Part shown: one piece after another, positions 29,397 through 32,349 of the stretch
How the letters are laid out: every line of letters begins with the position of its first letter
Position numbering within the stretch: position 1 is the stretch's first letter
DNA from: Nocardia testacea NBRC 100365
GTDB taxonomy: Bacteria > Actinomycetota > Actinomycetes > Mycobacteriales > Mycobacteriaceae
DNA length: 32,349 nucleotides
Reading direction: 5' to 3'
NCBI RefSeq assembly: GCF_000308775.1
Contig: NZ_BAGJ01000072.1
Coordinates: 1-32,349 of the forward strand
The notes under the pieces: generated by a model
The model's input: the letters and a program-made list of their open reading frames with translations, nothing else
What the model was told of the DNA's origin: nothing
Databases searched by the model: none
Made by a program: the position numbers and the translations under genes

Positions 29397-30007
29397 AGAT
29401 CCCCGGTGAGATATCGCTGCATCGTGGGCCCGACGGCCGCGACGAGCCGGTCCAGCGGCAGCCCGTGCACCGGCTCGAGCGCCAGGATCTTCCGCGAGAT
29501 CACCAGTCCCGCCATCTGTGAGGCGGCCAACGCCACCCGGAGCCGGCCGTCGTCGGTCTCGGTCGCGATCCGCTGCCGCACCCGCTCCAGCACCACCGAC
29601 AGCAGAAAATCGCGGGCCAGCGAGGTATCTCCGCTCGCGACCAGACTGCGCACCAGCGCCACCGCACCGGTGCCCGCCGGGGAATCCCACAGGCCCACCA
29701 CCGCGGTGACGATGGTTTCGCCGAGCCGGTCCAGCGGCACCGAGTCCACCTGCCGCAGCACGATCTCCGGGTCCACCGGTAGTTCCACCACCGCGGCGAA
29801 CAACTGCTGCTTGGTCCCGAAATAGTGGTGTACCAGCGCCGGATCCACCTCCGCGTCCGCCGCGACCGCCCGGATGGAGGTTTTGTCGAATCCGGATCTC
29901 GCGAACCGTTCCCGGGCCGCGGCCAGGATCGCGTCCCGGGTTCCGGACCGGCCGGGACGGCGGCCCGGACGGACCGGACGCGGACCGTCGGCTTCCGGCG
30001 CGCTCAT
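29363..30007 (-). CDS. TetR-family transcriptional regulator (Rv1685c-like)
   Basis: A 214-residue regulator. The N-terminal HTH occupies about residues 20-68 (RDAILAAARERFARSGFDKT, then SIRAVAADAEVDPALVHHYF and GTKQQLF), the standard TetR form. The C-terminal part (about 80-205) is an all-helix ligand domain of the AcrR-like C2 type (SPAGTGAVALVRSLVASGD). ATG 30007 overlaps the stop of the permease gene, so it is the third gene of the exporter operon and likely controls it, sensing an exported compound. The proposed operator pair is at 31584-31615. Confidence 0.92.
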   Translation of the reverse strand: MSAPEADGPRPVRPGRRPGRSGTRDAILAAARERFARSGFDKTSIRAVAADAEVDPALVHHYFGTKQQLFAAVVELPVDPEIVLRQVDSVPLDRLGETIVTAVVGLWDSPAGTGAVALVRSLVASGDTSLARDFLLSVVLERVRQRIATETDDGRLRVALAASQMAGLVISRKILALEPVHGLPLDRLVAAVGPTMQRYLTGDLGQDSAAAGES

Positions 30008-30843
30008 GCGGTGCGGCGGCGTAGGGTCGCCGCACCCAGGCAAAGGGCCACCGCGGCGAACGCCGCGACGATCGCGAGGTCCCGCCACATCAGGCCGGTC
30101 GGGTCGGTGTGCACCGAGACCTCGTGCAGCGCGTCGACCGCATAACTGAGGGGCATGACATTGCTGATCGCCTCCAGCCAGCCGGGGAGCTGCGCGCGGG
30201 GGACCAGCAGACCGCACAGGAAGATCTGGGGCGCCGCGACCAGCGGCATGAACTGCACCGCCTGGAATTCCGTCCGCGCGAACGCACTGCACAGCAGTCC
30301 GAGCGCCACACCCAGCACCGCGTCCACCATCGCGATCAGCACGACCCACCCGGGATTCCCGGCGGCGTCCAAACCCAGCAGGCCGAACGACACCAGGCAG
30401 GCAACCGCCGCCTGGGCGGCGGCCGCGAGGGAGAACGCGGTGCCGTATCCGCCGAGCAGGTCGAGTTTGCTCAGTGGGGTGGTGAGCAGTCGTTCCAGTG
30501 TTCCGGAGGTGCGTTCGCGCTGCATGGCGATCGCGGTGATCAGGAACATCACGATGAACGGCAGGATGCCGAGCATGCTGATCCCGATCCGGTCGAACGG
30601 GGTCGCGGACTGGGCAGGTGCGGAGGGGACGTCTCGGTAGATGAAATAGAGCAGGGCCATCAGCAGGGCCGGCACCACCAGGATCATCGCGACCGTCCGG
30701 TGGTCGTTGCGCAACTGCCGCAGGATCCGGGTGGTCGTGGCCAGGTACGCCCGGCCCGGGCGGGGCCCACTCGCGTGGGGCGCGCCGGATTCCGCCCGCG
30801 CGGTTTTCGGGAAGGCGGTCGCTGCCGCGCGCTGCCCGTTCAT
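30004..30843 (-). CDS. ABC-2 type exporter permease (Rv1686c-like)
   Basis: A 279-residue membrane protein with six helices: about 45-65, 90-112, 135-160, 165-190, 200-220 and 250-270. MQRERTSGTLERLLTTPLSK near 130 is the conserved ABC-2 intracellular loop, and QAVQFMPLVAAPQIFLCGLLVP near 215 is the family's typical last-helix entry. A basic, variable N-terminal tail of some 35 residues precedes it. Start overlaps the ATPase stop and stop overlaps the TetR start. Likely exports a drug or lipid; the substrate is unknown. Confidence 0.92.
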   Translation of the reverse strand: MNGQRAAATAFPKTARAESGAPHASGPRPGRAYLATTTRILRQLRNDHRTVAMILVVPALLMALLYFIYRDVPSAPAQSATPFDRIGISMLGILPFIVMFLITAIAMQRERTSGTLERLLTTPLSKLDLLGGYGTAFSLAAAAQAAVACLVSFGLLGLDAAGNPGWVVLIAMVDAVLGVALGLLCSAFARTEFQAVQFMPLVAAPQIFLCGLLVPRAQLPGWLEAISNVMPLSYAVDALHEVSVHTDPTGLMWRDLAIVAAFAAVALCLGAATLRRRTA

Positions 30844-31571
30844 GCCGGGGCTCCCATCGTGATGAGGGCGAGGAACGCCTGTTCCAGGTTCTGTTCACCG
30901 GTGTGTTCTCGGAGTTCGTCCGGACTCAGCCGGGCCAGCAGATCGCCCTCGCGCAGGAGCAGCAACCGGTCGCAGTGCTCGGCCTCGTCCATCACATGGC
31001 TCGATACCAGTAGCGTCGTCCCACCGGCCGCCAGTTCGTGGAACTGTTTCCACAGCTCCACCCGCAGCACCGGGTCCAAGCCGACCGTGGGTTCGTCGAG
31101 AACGAGCAGTTCCGGCCGGCCCACCAGCGCGCAGGCGAGCGAGGCCCGGGTCTGCTGCCCGCCGGACAGCTCGTCGCCACGTTGCGATTGGTGGTCGAGC
31201 AGCCCGACCGCGCCGAGTGCGGTGTCGACCGCGTCCCGGTCGGCTCCGGCGAGTGCGGCGAAATACGCGACATTGTCGCGCACGCTGATATCGGCGTAGA
31301 TGCTCGGCGCCTGGGTGACGTAACCGATCCGGCGCCGCAGCGCCGCGCTGCCCGCGGGTAGCCCGAGTGCGGTGATCTCGCCGGCCGCCACCAGCTGCGT
31401 GCCGACGATGCTGCGCATGAGCGTGGTCTTCCCGCAGCCCGACGGACCCAGTAGCCCGGTGATCGAGCCGCGCGGGATCGTCAGCGAAATATTGTGCAGC
31501 ACTTCGCGTTTGCCGCGGCGAACGGTGAGGTCACGCACTTCCACCGCGGCGGTCGCGTCGGCATCGGCCAT
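30840..31571 (-). CDS. ABC transporter ATP-binding protein (Rv1687c-like)
   Basis: A 243-residue ATPase: Walker A GPSGCGKTT (about 42-50), Q-loop in YVTQAPSIYADISVRDNVA, signature LSGGQQTRASLACAL near 138, Walker B LLVLDEPTVGLDP near 158 and H-loop SSHVMDEAEHCDR near 190. The short C-terminal stretch is that of drug-type (DrrA-like) ABC-2 exporters. Ribosome site AGGGG 8 bases before the ATG. First gene of the ATPase-permease-TetR operon, with a TTGCGG-N17-AATAAT promoter upstream. Confidence 0.95.
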   Translation of the reverse strand: MADADATAAVEVRDLTVRRGKREVLHNISLTIPRGSITGLLGPSGCGKTTLMRSIVGTQLVAAGEITALGLPAGSAALRRRIGYVTQAPSIYADISVRDNVAYFAALAGADRDAVDTALGAVGLLDHQSQRGDELSGGQQTRASLACALVGRPELLVLDEPTVGLDPVLRVELWKQFHELAAGGTTLLVSSHVMDEAEHCDRLLLLREGDLLARLSPDELREHTGEQNLEQAFLALITMGAPA

Positions 31572-31583
31572 GGTCGGCCCCTA

Positions 31584-31615
31584 TTCATCCGGTGTTGAAT
31601 TCATTCCCTGATGAA
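31584..31615. promoter_or_regulatory. Two tandem 16-bp operator-like palindromes before the ABC operon
   Basis: TTCATCCGGTGTTGAA (31584-31599) is followed directly by TTCATTCCCTGATGAA (31600-31615). Both have the form TTCA-N8-TGAA. They cover the -10 box and predicted start of the minus-strand transcript. The TetR protein encoded in the same operon is the obvious binder. Confidence 0.6.
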
Positions 31616-31643
31616 TTATTCGCCGACCGGTGCGGTACCGCAA
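31615..31643 (-). promoter_or_regulatory. Promoter of the ABC exporter operon
   Basis: On the minus strand TTGCGG (31643-31638) and AATAAT (31620-31615) are spaced 17 bases apart. Start would be near 31608, leaving a leader of about 37 bases with the AGGGG ribosome site. Confidence 0.55.
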
Positions 31644-31730
31644 GACCTGGGCATGATCGATCTGCCGGCCCACCTGTGCCGGGGATCTCCGCCGCGGACG
31701 CCCCCACGGCACCCACTCGGCGCCGGCTGC

Positions 31731-31744
31731 GACAATCCACGCCG
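31731..31744 (+). promoter_or_regulatory. Candidate -10 box with leaderless start for mpg
   Basis: GACAAT at 31731-31736 lies 7 bases before the GTG at 31744, and no ribosome site precedes the GTG. Confidence 0.4.
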
Positions 31745-32349
31745 TGAGTGCTGAGGAACTGGCAGTTGATCCGCTGACCGCCGCCCAGCGTCTGCTCGGC
31801 GCGATTCTCTGGTCGGGCCCGGTCGGCGCCCGTATCGTCGAGGTCGAGGCATACGGCGGAGACCCGGCCGGCCCCTGGCACGATCCGGCCGCGCATTCCG
31901 GCCGCGGCCGCACCCCGCGCAACGCGGTGATGTTCGGGCCGCCCGGTCACCTCTACTGCTATCTGAGCTACGGCATGCACACCTGCGTGAACATCATCAG
32001 TGGGCCCGACGGTGTGGCCAGCGGGGTGCTGCTGCGGGCCGCCGAGATCGTCGCCGGCCACGAGTCGGCGCGCGCCCGCCGACCCGGCGCGCGCACCGAA
32101 GCGGACCTGGCCAAAGGCCCCGGCAACCTGGGGAGTGCGCTCGGTATCGGCCTCGCCGACTACGGCACCGATGTCTTCGATCCCGATTCCGCCATCCGGC
32201 TGGAACTGGGCCGACCCATCGACCCGGCGCATATCGCGGCCGGACCGCGTGTCGGCGTGAGCAGCGAAGCCGATCGCCCCTGGCGCGTCTGGTTGCCCGA
32301 CTCCCCGGCGGTTTCCACCTACCGTCGCAGTCCCCGCGCTCCCCGTATC
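31744..32349 (+). CDS. mpg: 3-methyladenine DNA glycosylase, AAG/MPG family (3' end cut by window)
   Basis: 202 codons are present and the frame is still open at the window edge, so the gene is incomplete. It removes alkylated purines from DNA. The AAG fold shows [20 protein letters not shown] (catalytic Glu), [20 protein letters not shown] with the conserved N-x-x-M-F-x-[18 protein letters not shown] (Tyr/His DNA-contact pair), and [12 protein letters not shown]. Nearly the whole family length (about 200) is present, so only a few codons are missing. GTG 31744 is taken because the -10 box lies 7 bases upstream and homology begins soon after. In M. tuberculosis mpg (Rv1688) follows the same ABC genes. 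Confidence 0.95.
   Translation, partial: MSAEELAVDPLTAAQRLLGAILWSGPVGARIVEVEAYGGDPAGPWHDPAAHSGRGRTPRNAVMFGPPGHLYCYLSYGMHTCVNIISGPDGVASGVLLRAAEIVAGHESARARRPGARTEADLAKGPGNLGSALGIGLADYGTDVFDPDSAIRLELGRPIDPAHIAAGPRVGVSSEADRPWRVWLPDSPAVSTYRRSPRAPRI

Overview
The window comes from a high-GC actinobacterium, most likely a mycolic-acid-containing Nocardiaceae member (Nocardia or a close relative). The grounds are strong G/C bias at third codon positions, many GTG starts, 4-bp ATGA/GTGA stop-start overlaps, leaderless-looking promoters, and a gene order that matches two blocks of the Mycobacterium tuberculosis chromosome as I remember it: argCJBDFR-GH (Rv1652-Rv1659) and the lipase/acyl-CoA synthetase, Trm112-like, TetR, ABC transporter, mpg block (Rv1683-Rv1688). 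No tRNA, rRNA, CRISPR array, transposase or phage gene was seen.

Layout. Positions 1-4736 hold a multi-pass membrane protein, a VOC-fold protein, phosphoenolpyruvate carboxylase (ppc) and an FMN/F420-type split-barrel protein. Positions 4750-6390 hold an azlCD-type amino-acid exporter pair transcribed away from an XRE-cupin regulator; their start sites almost touch and carry two copies of an inverted repeat. Positions 6422-7567 hold a crotonase-family gene preceded in frame by what looks like the stub of a DUF222/13E12-type gene, with a LexA-type SOS box over its start codon.

Positions 7850-19620 hold the whole arginine route from N-acetylglutamate to arginine, in two transcription units: argC-J-B-D-F-R and argG-H. 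Both have nearly the same ArgR-type operator over the -10 box. Between the units sit a Ser/Thr kinase on the minus strand, an unknown protein and a 48-codon minus-strand gene that resembles the small corynebacterial channel peptides. Positions 19621-20166 hold a strong terminator hairpin, a perfect 7 x 7-bp tandem repeat and a possible very small membrane peptide. Type I isopentenyl diphosphate isomerase follows on the minus strand, then a 978-residue lipase/acyl-CoA synthetase fusion.

Positions 23860-29117 hold four genes that read as one envelope-glycan module: a WecE-like sugar aminotransferase, a polyprenyl-phosphate-sugar synthase (GT2), a YfhO-like membrane glycosyltransferase and a GtrA-type flippase. 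This set seems to be inserted between the Rv1683-like and Rv1684-like genes and is the best candidate for an undescribed system. The window ends with a Trm112-like protein, an ABC-2 exporter with a TetR regulator (with a tandem operator at its promoter), and the 5' part of a 3-methyladenine DNA glycosylase gene cut by the window edge.
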